Shown: positions 1-12,459 of the stretch, piece after piece | Position numbering within the stretch: the first letter of the stretch is position 1 | Layout: each line of letters begins with the position of its first letter | Assembly (NCBI GenBank): GCA_021613335.1 | Contig: JAJTWR010000465.1 | Location: forward strand, 84,501 to 148,500 | Origin: Whitmania pigra | Taxonomy: Eukaryota; Annelida; Clitellata; Hirudinida; Haemopidae | Reading direction: 5' to 3' | Length of the DNA stretch: 64,000 nucleotides | Notes under the pieces: model-generated | Seen by the model: the letters and a program-made list of their open reading frames with translations, nothing else | Database searches by the model: none | What the model was told of the DNA's origin: nothing | Made by a program: the position numbers and the translations under genes

Positions 1-900
1 ATTCTTTCAAATTCAATTCACTTTGCATGCCAGGGGGCAGTTTTGTTAATCTTTGTAAGGACATTTCACTTTTCAGTTGCAAGTTGAAATCATTTTGCAT
101 CGATTAAAAGATTTTACACCAAGTTCTTGAGTTTGCAAAGTTGAGTTGACAAAAATGTTTTTTTGTTTCAATATTTTATAAAGTTTTTAATAATTTTCTT
201 TTTTTTTGTTTTAAAAAACATTAAATTAAAAACATTAAAACTAAAAACATAATAACGAGACATTAAATTCTCTTACAAATCCACATGAATTCACCTCCAA
301 CAAAAGCTACTCCAGATTTTTTAAAAACTAAAATTAATTGCCACATTTTCAGCTAATTTAGCTATTTATTAAGCGTAACTTAAAATAATATCACATGTTA
401 TCGTTCTTTGCAAAGACCACAATGAAAAGCAAAAGCATATCCCTGTGAAATGGTAATCAGTAGCAATTGATAAATTCCACACCCATTCATCAGCACTGGT
501 TTCTAAGCTGTCATCTCCAGGCGTAATTCTTCAAATTGTGGCGCAAAAGCACGCAAACCTGCGCTAAGAAATCCTGCATCGGGATGAACAGAATCAGCAT
601 TACTAAAGTACTTCCTGCCAGTTATGAGTTGCTGTGTCTTGAAACGTTAACAAATTGCAATCAGCATTTTCTGCTCTATTCAGAGGAGCATTTCAAGATC
701 CAACAATCGATGAACTTCAACATCAAGGAGACCTCAGAACACAAAATCATGGCTAACGTTCGTCAAAGGTTTTGTTTCTTTCGATGTGGGTTTTCAATGT
801 GATCACTCAACCACTCAACATTTGCAACCATTGAAAGTTTAAAATGCTGCAAGAACACAGGAATTGACTCAGTGTTGAGCTTTTTGAATCATTAGGGAGT
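1..900. other. gene-free stretch
   Basis: I see no supportable gene here. Open frames are short, lack splice context and show no recognisable domain. The sequence is AT-rich and single-copy in appearance, apart from a CAT/CGT-rich run at about 907-955. Confidence 0.5.
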
Positions 901-2042
901 CGTGATCGTCATCATCATCATCATCATTCGTCATCGTCCTCGTCGTCATCATCATTACTAGTCTTCATCATTTTTCGCGAAAGTTAAAAGATGCTTGGAT
1001 GAAAAAATTGAAAGAAGGCGTCAAGTGATGTTTGAGTTGCATTGAGTTTCTCTGTGGAAGGCGATCTACCTCAACAAATTTTCTATTTCAATATATTTTC
1101 TATTTACATTATATTTCAACATTTTTGCTTTTTACAATATATTTTCTATTTACAAAACACACTCTGATCAAAAACAGACCTGACAGCTTAATTGTTTGCC
1201 TCAAAAAGAGGAAATTCAAGTGCATCCCCCGAGTGAAACCTGTGGAGTCTTTCAATGAACTTCGGGGTTTCAAAAACTCGAATTTACTGAGAAATGCGAA
1301 AGAACTTTTTTGCTTCACCTTTTCAGCTTTTAATTCACAGCATTTGAGACCTAATGTGGTTAATAAATTAAAGATTTATTTTAATTTAATTTTACAAACT
1401 TATTTGGAAATGTTTGGAAATATTTGAGCTCCCTGTTGAGATGAAAAGCAAACTCTGGAAATTCTTATTTAAAACACGCCTCTCAGAAGTTTTATTAATT
1501 TTTATTCTGCATTTTGAGAACATTTTTTTTATATTGTTCGTGCTGTTGTATGCTGACAACAAGCTTTTTTATATTTTGGTGATAAATTGCATTATGATCG
1601 ATAAAAATGTTAAAATTGACATTCAATGCTTCAATGCATCAGGCACGTCAAACAATTGCCATTGGAGAAGTTTTGAAGTTCGCATTTCTTGAGTTCAAAC
1701 AACTTTCCTGGAAGAAATGTTAAATAAAACATGCCAGCACCAAGTTTTATTACAAAATATTATTAATAAATATTACTATTAAATATAATTATTAATATAA
1801 TTATTAAATAATACTATTAAATGTTATTTTTAAATGTTATTAATAAAGTGTCAAGAATGGTAATATCACATCCTAAATAGGTCGTCAGAAGATCTTCCAA
1901 AGAATCACAACAAATCACAGCAAGGAATTCGAAAAGTGCACATTGAAGCCAAGAAAATGATTTCCTCCTCCCTGGTTGCCATGGTAACTGAGGATTATCA
2001 ACCCGTCCGCGGTTTGGCGGTGAGTTCGAATCTGGGAATCGA

Positions 2043-2148
2043 ATGAAGATCACTATTATCATCAGCATCACTATCACCGTAATTATCATTATCAGCATCA
2101 CTATCATCGTAACTATCATTATCAACATCACTATCATCACCATACCCT
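2043..2148. repeat. degenerate ATCACTATCATC-type simple repeat
   Basis: Interspersed copies of ATCACTATCATC/ATTATCATC fill about 100 bp. The open frames across it encode only Ile/Thr or Met/Val runs and are artefacts of the repeat. Confidence 0.85.
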
Positions 2149-2263
2149 ACATCCAGTGGAAAGAGGTATTTACGACTTGTTTATCAGAGATTCGTATCTT
2201 TGTTTGTTTATTTTCCATGTTCGTTCTTTATTGGCGCCATTCCGTGTTTATATTTCTATTTTT

Positions 2264-2516
2264 CCTGTTTATATTAATATTCCTCACTTTTATATTTCTA
2301 TTCTTCACTTTTATATTTCTATTCTTCACTTTTATATTTCTATTCTTCACTTTTATATTTCTATTCTTCACTTTTATATTTCTATTCCTCACTTTTATAT
2401 TTCTATTCCTCACTTTTATATTTATATTCTTCACTTTTATATTTATATTCTTCACTTTTATATTTCTATTCTTCACTTTTATATTTTTATTTTTCCTGTT
2501 TATATTTTTCTCTTCA
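2264..2516. repeat. 21-bp minisatellite
   Basis: About eleven head-to-tail copies of a 21-bp unit, TTCACTTTTATATTTCTATTC, with a few single-base variants (TTCAC/CTCAC, TTTCT/TTTAT). Because 21 is a multiple of three and the unit lacks stops in several frames, both strands stay open: seven-residue repeats of HFYISIL type on + and KNRNIKV type on -. No start context, splice signal or unique flanking coding sequence supports translation. Confidence 0.9.
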
Positions 2517-2899
2517 CTTTCTTTATGTGCTTCGGTTTTTATTGAAAATGATACCAAAAATATTCTTCACACTTCAAGAAAGTAACTTCCATCGATTTAT
2601 GAGCAGAAGAAATAAAAAGCATTTTAACGGATTAAGTAATTAATTCGGATAAATTGAAAGTAATAGTAAATACTTAAAACACCTGTTTTGATGACAAACA
2701 GATCAGGTGAGTAGATTGAGTTACTCACTGATGTTGAAAACTTTTAAATATACAAACAATTACAAGATGTAATTATTAAAATAATGTAAATTATAAAATA
2801 ATGTAAGACTTTTAAACATTAGATGATTAAATATGTTCAACGGTTGAAATGACAAACGCGTGGAAAATAAAAATTGAAACATCGTTGAGTATTGTGATG

Positions 2900-3027
2900 T
2901 TGGCACAGAGGCTTGCGTGCCTGCGAAGGGCGGTAAAATCAACAGGCGTCACGTGTCGTGTTCGTAAACCCAACTTGCACCGCCACAAAGCGCCCTTCGG
3001 ATGCGGCGCTATATAAATAAATAAAAA
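2900..3027 (+). repeat. tRNA-derived SINE, family A
   Basis: The head resembles a tRNA: a B-box-like GTTCGTAAACCC follows a short A-box-like region. The body continues through CTTGCACCGCCACAAAGCGC and ends with GCGCTATATAAATAAATAAA. Diverged relatives lie at about 27427-27626 (-), 52745-52895, 61025-61135 and 63610-63725. The recurrence of the same B-box-to-tail order is the main evidence. No target duplication could be seen with confidence. Confidence 0.7.
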
Positions 3028-3781
3028 ATATATATTCCTATATAAACATGTGAAAATGATGTTCCATGGGATAAAATTAACTAAATTATTAATACCTTCA
3101 AACAATTTTCTTCAAACAATTATAGTTCATTTTATGTATTAATTCGATCACTTTTAAAATCCAGTTACCATCAATTAGATAATTTATTTATTTAAAAATA
3201 CATTTTTCAATTTATTAATTTAAAAATGGTCTTCATTACATTCCACAAGAATCCAATACAAATACTTCACATGTAGTAATTTTGTTGTGCGTAATTTTAA
3301 AAATTATTAAAATATGAACGTTTATCATTCAACGCTTAGGCACGATTGATTCTACACAAAGCAGGTATTCTTATTTTAAGGTAACCAATAATTTTAATAA
3401 CTTTTTAAAATAATTCAAGTTTATTTTATCGATGAATAAGTTTGTGTTGATAACGATTAAGTCGTGATTTTTATTAATTCATTATTTAAATATTTAATAA
3501 GATAAGCCTTCTAGATCTAAGCCTAAATCTTTTCCATTTAGCACGATTATGATTAAATGAAGTAATCAATTTATCATTCTATCTTTATTTAAATTTAATT
3601 AAATATTACAATTTTATTTAAATTTATTTTTTTCATAAATTTCATCTTCCACATGAGCATGCAAGAACGCGTTGCAACTCCACGTTTCACATGTTTCCTG
3701 TTGTTTCCAGCATCACGTGACTCCATTGTTTCTGCGTGTAACGAACCAATAAGACTTCTTCCAAAGTCCACGTGCAGATTT

Positions 3782-3925
3782 CGTCATCATCATCATCATT
3801 ATCATCATCCTTGTCGTCGTCGTCATCATCATCATTGTCATTGTCGTCCTCATCATCATCATCATTGTCGTTGTCGTCCTCATCATCATCATCATTGTCG
3901 TCGTCGTCATCATCATTTTTAGTAG
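3782..3925. repeat. CAT/CGT trinucleotide array with 30-33 bp higher-order unit
   Basis: Runs of CATCATCATCAT alternate with TTGTCGTTGTCGTCCT, giving two to three copies of a longer unit. Open frames here are His/Arg-rich or Met/Thr-rich and look like repeat artefacts. Confidence 0.85.
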
Positions 3926-4100
3926 CATCATCTTCATCATAATCAACAGCACATTACGTTTGCATCGGCACACCTGCAATTTAATGCTGTGCAAATGAAT
4001 AAAATTGATCACACAGTCTGTTATGCAATCGATTGTGGACAAGTGAATGGAAGAATGCACGAATGGATTAATGCTATTTATAACGATGCAGAATTATCGG

Positions 4101-4352
<252 letters not shown>

Positions 4353-4827
4353 GTCACATACTTGATAGTTATTTATGCAGACGAGAAATCAAGCAGGCGC
4401 ATTAATAATTCGAATAAAAAAAAGTATAAAAAAGTAGCTATTTTTATTTGGACCAATTGGTGACTAAAGTGTGACTTGGCGACTTGATGATGATGATGAT
4501 GATGTCAACGACAATGATTGCGTTGGCGATGACGATAGTGATGATGACGATGTTTCGTGACCTGAAATTGCGTGAAACATAGATGACCACCAAGCGAGAC
4601 ATTGATTCCAGCTGAAACGAAACAGCACCTGGAGTGATCGCCTGACGCTCCTCCTTTCCACGGCAACGGTGTCACCTGTTACGACATCGTTTCTATGGCA
4701 ACCATGTCACGGTCTTACCTGTTTACCTCGTCGATGAAATTAGTCACAGTTCGTTTTAAAATGGGATTAAGAGATTTACAAATTTAATTGTCACGTCAAC
4801 GCTAACGATGCCTGAAGTTGAATTCAA

Positions 4828-4968
4828 CATTAACATCATCATCACCACGACAAAATCATCATTATTATCATCATCATCATCACCACGACAAAATCATCAT
4901 TACCATCATCACCACGACAAAATCATCATTATCATCATCACCACGACAAAATCATCACTATAAATATC
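4828..4968. repeat. ATCACCACGACAAA minisatellite
   Basis: Five imperfect copies of a 27-30 bp unit built from ATCATCACCACGACAAAATC. The His/Lys-rich frame through it has no coding support. Confidence 0.85.
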
Positions 4969-6264
4969 ATCATAAATATTCTTTCTCAGTTTTTAGTCCT
5001 TTAAACATTTTAACAACCTGATACAAATAAAAAATACCTTTTATCACTGGCGCAAATTTAAAAATTCAAATAAAATTTAATTGTTGAAATTAAAGAATTA
5101 GTTTGGTCGTAAATGGTCGTAATTTCACTTTAAATAATTTTTGTCAAGCAATCGATTTTTAATTTCACAGAAATAATTGCAATTTATTCCCTCAAAAATA
5201 TTATCTTAAAATTTCTCATTAATTTTAATCACGTTTAAAAAATGAATTTTTCAGCTTCAAGCCATGTCGAGTAAAATTAATATGAATATTTGAATTTTAT
5301 TTGTAAAGAAAATAATTTATTATCGCAAATTAAAAATGAATTGCATATTAACTACTTTAGCGACGACAATAATAATAATAATTAATAATGAATGCATTTT
5401 AGTTTGAGCATGAAACGCAAAAAATAAAATCTAAGAAATTCTTTTACAATTACCGTATTTTCACCCATATTACACGCGCCTTATGTTCGATTTTACGTAC
5501 CGCACCCCCATATGCGTGTTATGCTAGATTAAATTTACATGAATTTGATTCCCGACCAACAAAAATACAAAATTTAAATGATAGCACAGGCCTTTGATTG
5601 TATTTTTTTGGTAAAAGCTGTACAATATATTTTTAATTTTAAAGAGCTTATAATTGGTTGGGCATTGCATAAAGAACTTCTGACATATGCTTAAAGAAGC
5701 ATGTGGCAAAGCAGTCACGTTAATCATTGCATTGTCCGGCTCTCGAATTTGGGTCGTCAACTTGAATTTAGCTGAAATTAATTGAACTATAAGAAACTTG
5801 TGGGGTGTTGTACTAATTTATTAATGTCATAATTATTCAACTATTTAGTTACTCATAATTATATTTGATGTTAGAGTTTTCACTTTGTGTGGTTTCAGAT
5901 AGAGATTTGGTTAGTGCTATTTAACATTTTAGTAGTCAAACATCACATGCATGGACTTATTGCAGCAAATGTCTTCAATCTCTTAATGGTCCTGTTATAA
6001 AAACTTTTTGAACACTGTTCAAATGCATGGAACAAAATAGATACAATTTTGATGATAGTGTTTTTTGCAGTCTTTATTAGAAAACAAAATAAAAGTCTTA
6101 GCCCATTCTCTTGGAGCTCATTATGAAGATTCAAATTGGTAACTGTAATGAATTACCACCACTGCTCTGGATTTTGCTGGTGATGAGTCACTTGATTTTT
6201 TACATTGCCATTAGAGCATATCATGAAACCCATTGGATGGCAAAAATTATATGAAGCTTTTGGC

Positions 6265-6655
6265 TGTACTTTCATGTTATAGGTGATTCATTGTTTGAAA
6301 CTCAACAATTCCATACCTTCACAGTGAAGTTGTGTCCCAGAGCATGGTATCTGCATAACTTGAGTATCTGCTTTAAGAATTGATCTCAATTTATTTAAAA
6401 ATCCTTGTTTCTTTCAATGCAATTATAAAGCCTATTGTACATGAGCTACATTTCATGATCAATAATCCATTTATAGTTCTTGAAAGGGAGACCTTAACCT
6501 TGAAATCTCATGAAATTTCATGTTATAATTGATGTACGGTTTGGACCTCAACAATGCTATAGTTTCCATTGAAGGTGTGTCTCACAGCATGATGCATCTG
6601 ATTAACTTCATCATCTACTCCAAGAATTGATCTCAAAATATTCAAAAATGTCTCT
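6265..6655. repeat. diverged ~135-bp direct duplication inside the pogo-like element
   Basis: Two segments, about 6272-6408 and 6519-6650, share the same order of short matches: TTTCATGTTATA, CTCAACAAT, GTGTC(C/T)CA, AGCATG, CATCTG/ATCTGC and AAGAATTGATCTCAA. They look like an old tandem duplication. No coding function is seen. Confidence 0.55.
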
Positions 6656-6849
6656 TAAGATTTGTACATTTAAAATATGTGATTTCCATATTTATGGAGT
6701 TATGGGACACAGAGTTAAGCGGACTCTTTGCAGCGTGGAATTGGTTAACGAGTTCGTTACCGTCCTTTGAATTATTGCTTCACTTTTGTCTTACAAATTA
6801 TTATGCGTAAACAATATGCATTCCAAAGTAGGAAGTTGATGCAAATCTT

Positions 6850-7101
6850 AAAATAAAAATAGTTTCGAGGAAGAATTGGAGAGAGAACGCAATATCGAAG
6901 CGATTCGTGACCAATTTTGGTCAATTGCAGCGAGCTCATGAATCGTTAACCAGTTCTTTGAAGTTTTTAAACAATTTATTAACAGACATTCAAAAAATCG
7001 ATCATAAGACCAATAATTATTCCTCATCATTAGCTAAGCCCTCAAATCCGTCAAAAGTCGAACAGTCTTCATATTCATTTTCGGATCTTGCCGCAGGCTA
7101 G
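6850..7101 (+). other. unassigned coding-like stretch
   Basis: A + strand frame stays open from about 6850 to a stop near 7101 and encodes a hydrophilic, helix-prone sequence (for example LTSSLKFLNNLLTDIQKID). It lies inside the pogo-like element, on the opposite strand to the transposase. I do not recognise it. It could be a captured exon or chance. Confidence 0.25.
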
Positions 7102-7107
7102 TTCAAA

Positions 7108-7905
7108 GTACGGGTGGTCACTTTACTCCTTTCCTGTAGACTTAATTCCAGCCTTTCTAAAGCCACTCAGAATAAAATCAGGCGACACTTTGTCCCATGT
7201 TCGTGCAACCCACGTGCATATCTCGGAATACAAGGCCTTGCTGTCTCGTCCAGACAGTGTGTGAGTGTATGTGCCATTCTGCATCCATTCCTCCCTCTCA
7301 GATCTGTCAATTTCTCAACGATTTGCAGTTTGGATGATAGACCACCCGGGTTCTTAACTGACTCCTCTTTATGAGCAGTCATTGCATCCATGATCAAACG
7401 CAAGCTTTTTGAAAAGAATCCCCGGTCTCGTTTGAGAACATTTCTGAATCCAGAGCTTCATGCTGAAAATTTTTCCCATTGTCTCTTGAAAATCAATATT
7501 GGTTTTGACTTGGTGCCAGCCGCAGAGCATCCAGGTATGACTGTGAAACATGTCCGTTCGTGACCAATTGTTGTTATTGTCACAGTTCTGGCGCCAGATG
7601 CTACCACTGTTCTCCTAGCGGGAATGTCGAAAGCTGTCTTTTCCTTTGTTCCAAGACCCATAGCTTTAGATCATACTCTAACTTTGGCCATTGCGCATTT
7701 CGGACAAGGCATGCACGTTTTCTCAGGTTCAGTTTCTCAAGCAAGCATTCTTTCTTTCTCCATTCGCGAACCAACACCTCATTAACGTTGAACTCCCGAG
7801 CAGCTGCTCTGTTAACTTTGTCTTGCTCTAGAAACGACTTGAAGCTTGAAGCTAGGCAGCAATGTACGAGTTACGTTTATGAGCCACTTTCTTAACGATG
7901 TCGAT
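7108..7905 (-). pseudogene. pogo/CENP-B-type transposase remnant
   Basis: Read on the minus strand, pieces in different frames follow the order of a pogo/Tigger transposase. First comes an N-terminal helix-turn-helix-like segment (SFKSFLEQDKVNRAAAREF, then VREWRKKE). A DDE_1-type core follows (FDIPARRTV, then GHERTCFTV, then GTKSKPILIFKRQ). After that come RLIMDAMTAHKEE and a C-terminal TWDKVSPDFILSGFRKAGI. In the family this protein cuts and pastes the element at TA sites. At least two frame changes separate the pieces, and the first catalytic Asp region is shortened, so it is not functional. Confidence 0.8.
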
Positions 7906-8429
7906 ATTTCAATCAAGAGCACTTCTATCTATATATCGCTACCAAGCACCGGCCGCTCGGAAGATTTTTTGTTAACAATATTTTATTGTTTTATATATTA
8001 GAAACTGCTTCAATTTAATATTTTAATATATAAAACTTTAATTTAAATGTTAAATTTCTTTACCAAAAAGAAACAAATGCGTCTATTGGTGCGTGTTATA
8101 ATCATTTGCGTGTTATATAAGTGATTTTTTACATAAATTGGAAAAATTGCGTGTTATATTCGTCTGCGTGTTAATTTCGTGAAAATACGGTATATATAAA
8201 TAATATTTATGTAATGTAGTGTTGATCATCTTTACTGACAAAATAATTCTTCTTGATATTTGAAAATATTTGCAAATTTAAGTAAAAAGTATTAAATGGA
8301 GTTTGCAGTTACAACCTACTAAAATGGAATATTTTGTTAGAATAGGGTAAATACAATTGCCGATTAGCAAATGTTTCTTTATTTAATAGATAACAAATAA
8401 TATATTATATAATGTATTTGATTTTTTTT

Positions 8430-8575
8430 GGTTGTTGTTTTGTTTCGATTTTGTCGGGTTAGGAGTCATTTGCACTTTGCTTATAATTTGTGGCCTCGGT
8501 TTCGACGAGGGCCCGTGCTGATTTTTCTAAAAAAAAAAAAAAAAATAAAATAATAATAATAATAATAATACCAAT
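8430..8575 (+). mobile_element. retroposon 3' tail
   Basis: GTGGCCTCGGTTTCGACGAGG is followed by GCCCGTGCTGATTTTTCT, an 18-base A run and an AATAAT repeat. This layout is typical of the 3' end of a non-LTR retrotransposon or SINE. No upstream coding part is visible. Confidence 0.5.
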
Positions 8576-8643
8576 GTCTGACATAATTTAAAATAACATT
8601 TAATGTATAATAATATTAAATTAATTTAATGCATAATAATATT

Positions 8644-9030
8644 AAAGCTAAGAATGAGCGCTTGTTGATCTTATTACGTGATTTCGATAAATGCTATCCA
8701 AATGTTCTTCTTGATATAATTCCTGTTTCTTTCAATTCACCAATCGATGCTGATATAGTCGCAGATTAACCATATTTAAATGGGTTTTTTTAATATTTTT
8801 TTAAACTCAAAAGTTTGGCTCCAACTCAAAAATCCTCAGCAACATTTAATTCGGTTTCATCAATCCAGAAAAACCAAGTTTTGGATTTTCTTTTGGAATT
8901 AGATTTCTTTTCTTCTTGTGAATCAACAAAAGTGTCAAATCGTCCATCAAAATTTTCAGAAGGCTTAAATTATTTTAAATTATTATTCGATAATATCAAA
9001 GAATACCATTTAAAGTTTTATCAACTTTAA
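8644..9030 (+). other. two unassigned coding-like stretches
   Basis: 8644-8769 reads as an uninterrupted, protein-like segment (KNERLLILLRDFDKCYPN, then VLLDIIPVSF) ending in TAA. 8815-9030 reads in another frame as QVLDFLLELDFFSSCE and FKLLFDNIKEYHLKFYQL before a stop. Both have ordinary amino-acid composition, which is unusual for random AT-rich frames. They may be exons or remnants of one gene, but splice sites are weak and I recognise no family. Confidence 0.3.
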
Positions 9031-9193
9031 TTGTTATTAGAATTATTTAGTTTATATTTCAAATATTTCAATTATATTTATAATTAAAAACAATAATTTT
9101 GCCGTAATAAATTACTTTCCAATATTTCAAAAAATTTTTTAATGCTGTTTGAAATGGGTTTATACAATTTATGGAATACTTACCAAATTGACT

Positions 9194-9454
9194 TTAAACG
9201 TACATTATTTTATTTATTGAAATGTCAAAAATGATGGAATTAAAATAAATGTTAGAAAATGTAATAATTGATATTGCATATTTATAAAATATATTTATTA
9301 TTTCGCGATTGTAATTGCAATAATTGTTTTCAATCAGTTGCAGGTTTTCATCAATCCCAAGAGGCTTCATTGGTTTTATTAAAATATTGGAATTAATAAG
9401 GATTCGTAGTTCATCAATTTCTCGTGTTATAAAAGAAATTACTGAGCGAAACAA
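9194..9454 (-). other. unassigned minus-strand open frame
   Basis: 86 codons open on the minus strand. The first half reads like protein (SFITREIDELRILINSN, then IDENLQLIENN) and the second half becomes AT-rich Ile/Asn/Tyr sequence. No family is recognised, and it could be chance. Confidence 0.2.
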
Positions 9455-11180
9455 GGTTTGATATCTTTGCTTAATTTTGCTTGAAAAGTCAATGATAATT
9501 TTTAAAACAACTGATAATTTGTAAAGTAATTCACAACTTGTAAACTAATTGTCTTTTTAATGGTCTCTGTCGACTCAAACTCCATTAAATTCATATTATT
9601 CATAATATTGTATTCACAATATATTATTATTGTTCAGTTTTATGGACGGGAAACGTGTAGACGAATGACAATCCACTGCATGAGGAATGTTTGACAGCAA
9701 CATGCTCTTCGACAGTTTTGTTCTTGAATTTTTGTGACATTAAGAAAACTAATTACTTCTGATTAATAAATTGTTTTTATTGCTGTTACAAGTGAATTTA
9801 GTTGATTGTTTTAAGTATATTACAGTTATTTAAGTTACAGCCGATAAATCTTTATGAATAACTTGCAATTAAAGCAATATTTTATTAGAATATTGTAGCT
9901 TAATTGATTTGTGTTCTTTGTAATTAAATTTTTTATATTACACTAATGCCTACTTATAATTTTTATATTACACTTACTTACATTTTTATATTATGCATGT
10001 ATTTAAAAATATTTTAAAATTATACTTATATTTACATAAATTTTTACAATATACTTATATTTACTTAAATTTTAAAGTAAACTTACATTTACTTGCATTC
10101 TTATCACTTCGGTGTGTTTTCATTTTATTTTTAGTTTTCAGAATTTATTTGAAGATTTTATCGTCATCTGAAGTCAAACAAACAAATATATAAAAAGGAA
10201 TGCCAATATTATGCTTAAATATTTTATATTACATGTTGTAAATAATTACATATTATTATATATTTTAAAGATGTATGTCATTATATCTTGGAAATATTAT
10301 TCGTTCATTTATATGTTTAATAAATATATTTATAGTTGCAATGTTAAGTTGGTGATGTTCCAACTATTATTGTCCAAACAAAATGAATATAATATGAATA
10401 ATCGGTCTGTTATTACGCAATAATAAACAGCGTTGGATCTATCTTTCCATCATTTTGTATATTAATAATAATAAACATTTAATTCGTTAAAATAAATGCA
10501 AAAACATCAATGCTTTCAATTCAACTCACGAATTCATGAACTGAATTGAACAATTGAATAAGTGAATTGAACAATAGTTGAAGACGTAATTGATGAATCA
10601 TCGACATGTCATTGAAGAAAAATCTGAAGCAGGATTTGAACTCAAGAACCTCGGATCCAAACAAAGAATGGGCCTTGAATGCTTATCTATTTAAAAAATC
10701 GCATGGAATATTTTATGATGATTGTAGCCATATTGGGTATATTATTAAGTAATTAGATCATTATTTTAATCGTAATAAAAATTCATATTATACACAAAAT
10801 ATGGAATGTCAAAGGTTACCGATTACTTTACATGCATTAGTGTCAGAGCAACTCAGTGATATTAATTATAATAACACTAATAATAATTATAATAATAATG
10901 TTCGAAAATGTAATTACTGCGAACAAATGATGGATGACAAGTGCTGTTATGAATTCAATAAATAGACGTTCATTGATCAGTTCAGTCATTCACGATTTGA
11001 ACTTCGATCCAATCACCCATGCATTCCGAGCACTCCAAATCAGCCATGCATACAGCAATGCATTCTAGATTATCCATGCATTTCATGCACTCCAAATCAC
11101 ATCTCATCCAAGGTTCTCAATAAAATCAACTCAATCCTGCACGTATCAACACAATCAACTCACGTATTTGCTATAAATTC
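9455..11180. other. no gene seen
   Basis: AT-rich intergenic DNA. The open frames at 9993-10423 are dominated by Tyr/Leu/Ile from TATTTA-rich sequence. Around 10990-11100 ATGCATTC/CACTCCAAATCA motifs recur loosely. Nothing else is supported. Confidence 0.5.
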
Positions 11181-11239
11181 CCATGTCAGTTCTGGCTCAC
11201 AGTCACTTATCGCTTCCTACTGTCCTCTGGACGGCATTG

Positions 11240-11400
11240 TCCATCATCATCATCATCATCATCGTCGTCGTCGTCGTCGTCATCATTATCATCATCGTCG
11301 TCGTCATCATCGACATTGTTATCAAAGGCACTATTACCATCGTTATCACCGCAATCATCTTCATCGTTGTCACCGTCACAGCCATTCTCAACAAAAGAAT
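11240..11400. repeat. CAT/CGT trinucleotide array
   Basis: Runs of CATCATCAT and CGTCGTCGT alternate for about 150 bp. The poly-Ile/Val, poly-Met/Thr and poly-Asp frames here come from the repeat. Confidence 0.85.
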
Positions 11401-11687
11401 GTTGCACTAGTTTCTAGGTGATGCTGAGAACATTCGTGAAGAAATTTTACTTTGCATTTTGTCGGTAGAAATTTCAAAACGTTAAAAATGGTTACCGGTG
11501 TTTCTTGCAAAAGCATTTTCTTAAGAATTATTAAATTCCACGGTGCATTTCCAATACAATTTTTTATATTTATTATAATTTATTTAAAAAATGCCTAATT
11601 CTTTTTCGTTCCTTTTTATCCTTTTAATTAAAAAAAAAAAACTAAACACCACCGGGTATTGCAAGCGAATTTCATTAATTTATTCCT

Positions 11688-11795
11688 TTAACCATCCATT
11701 CATCCATTCACCATCCATCCGTCCATTCATTTCCACCAATTCATTCGTTCACCACCGACTCATCCATTCATCACCATCAACATCAGCAAAAATCG
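11688..11795. repeat. CCATTCAT/CCATC degenerate repeat
   Basis: Imperfect repeats of CCATTCATC and CCATCCGTC. There is no coding support. Confidence 0.75.
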
Positions 11796-12459
11796 TTCCT
11801 TTTCCATTAAGTTCGGTTTACTTTTGAAGTTTAAAATTGAGGCAAACAGTAAAAATAAGGCTTATTTGTCTTTACTTCTTCAATCAGCATCTTAAAAAGC
11901 CTTCAATTTTTGCAATAAAATGAATTTCTATTTGAAATTATATTTAAGCCTGACAAATAAGTGTTTAATTAAAATAAATGTTTTATTCAATCAAATGTTT
12001 TTTGCTTCTCTGCATAATTATTGATCCAATGGCGTTGCACCATTAGCCATTGAAATGATTTTACGTGAATCACAATAGTGGTTGGAAATGAATTGTCAAA
12101 AAACATGAAAACAACTAATTCATAAAAGTGAATTAGACTGATTTGAATTTACTAAATTTACTTACAATCTCTCCGCAGGGCAATAGCGGACCACACGTAA
12201 ATAGATGTTAACTTTTGAAATATTTAATTCTTTTAACACCAAGAAATGAACTTTTTAGATTTTTTTTATTGAATTCTAAAGTAAAATTTTCGAATTTTCA
12301 AATGAAACTTGTCTGTCGAAGAGTTGAATGAAACATGTTGATAATTCAAATTTTAAGTCTTAAACTAAACTATTAATTCCGAATTTTTTTATTTTCAGGA
12401 ACTTCGTTGAAAAGCAAAAACAAAAGCGTTGTTAACAAATTCAATATTTGGCCAATCAA

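Larger units (their letters stand above)
5451..8192 (-). mobile_element. pogo/Tigger-like DNA transposon, decayed
   Basis: The left end reads TACCGTATTTTCAC and the right end is its inverted copy GTGAAAATACGGTA, so a 2.7-kb unit is bounded by inverted repeats starting at a TA dinucleotide, as in Tc1/mariner-pogo elements that duplicate TA. Inside each end are copies of GCGTGTTA (one near 5513, four between 8092 and 8180), which look like subterminal transposase-binding repeats. A degraded pogo/CENP-B-type transposase lies on the minus strand at about 7.1-7.9 kb. The rest of the interior has no recognisable gene and includes a diverged duplication at 6.27-6.65 kb. Confidence 0.75.

Noticed and set aside
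2156..2545. Repeat protein encoded by the 21-bp minisatellite
   Set aside because: Both strands and several frames are equally open, with no start context or neighbouring exon.
3653..3922. His-rich or Met/Thr-rich protein
   Set aside because: Derived from CAT/CGT simple repeats.
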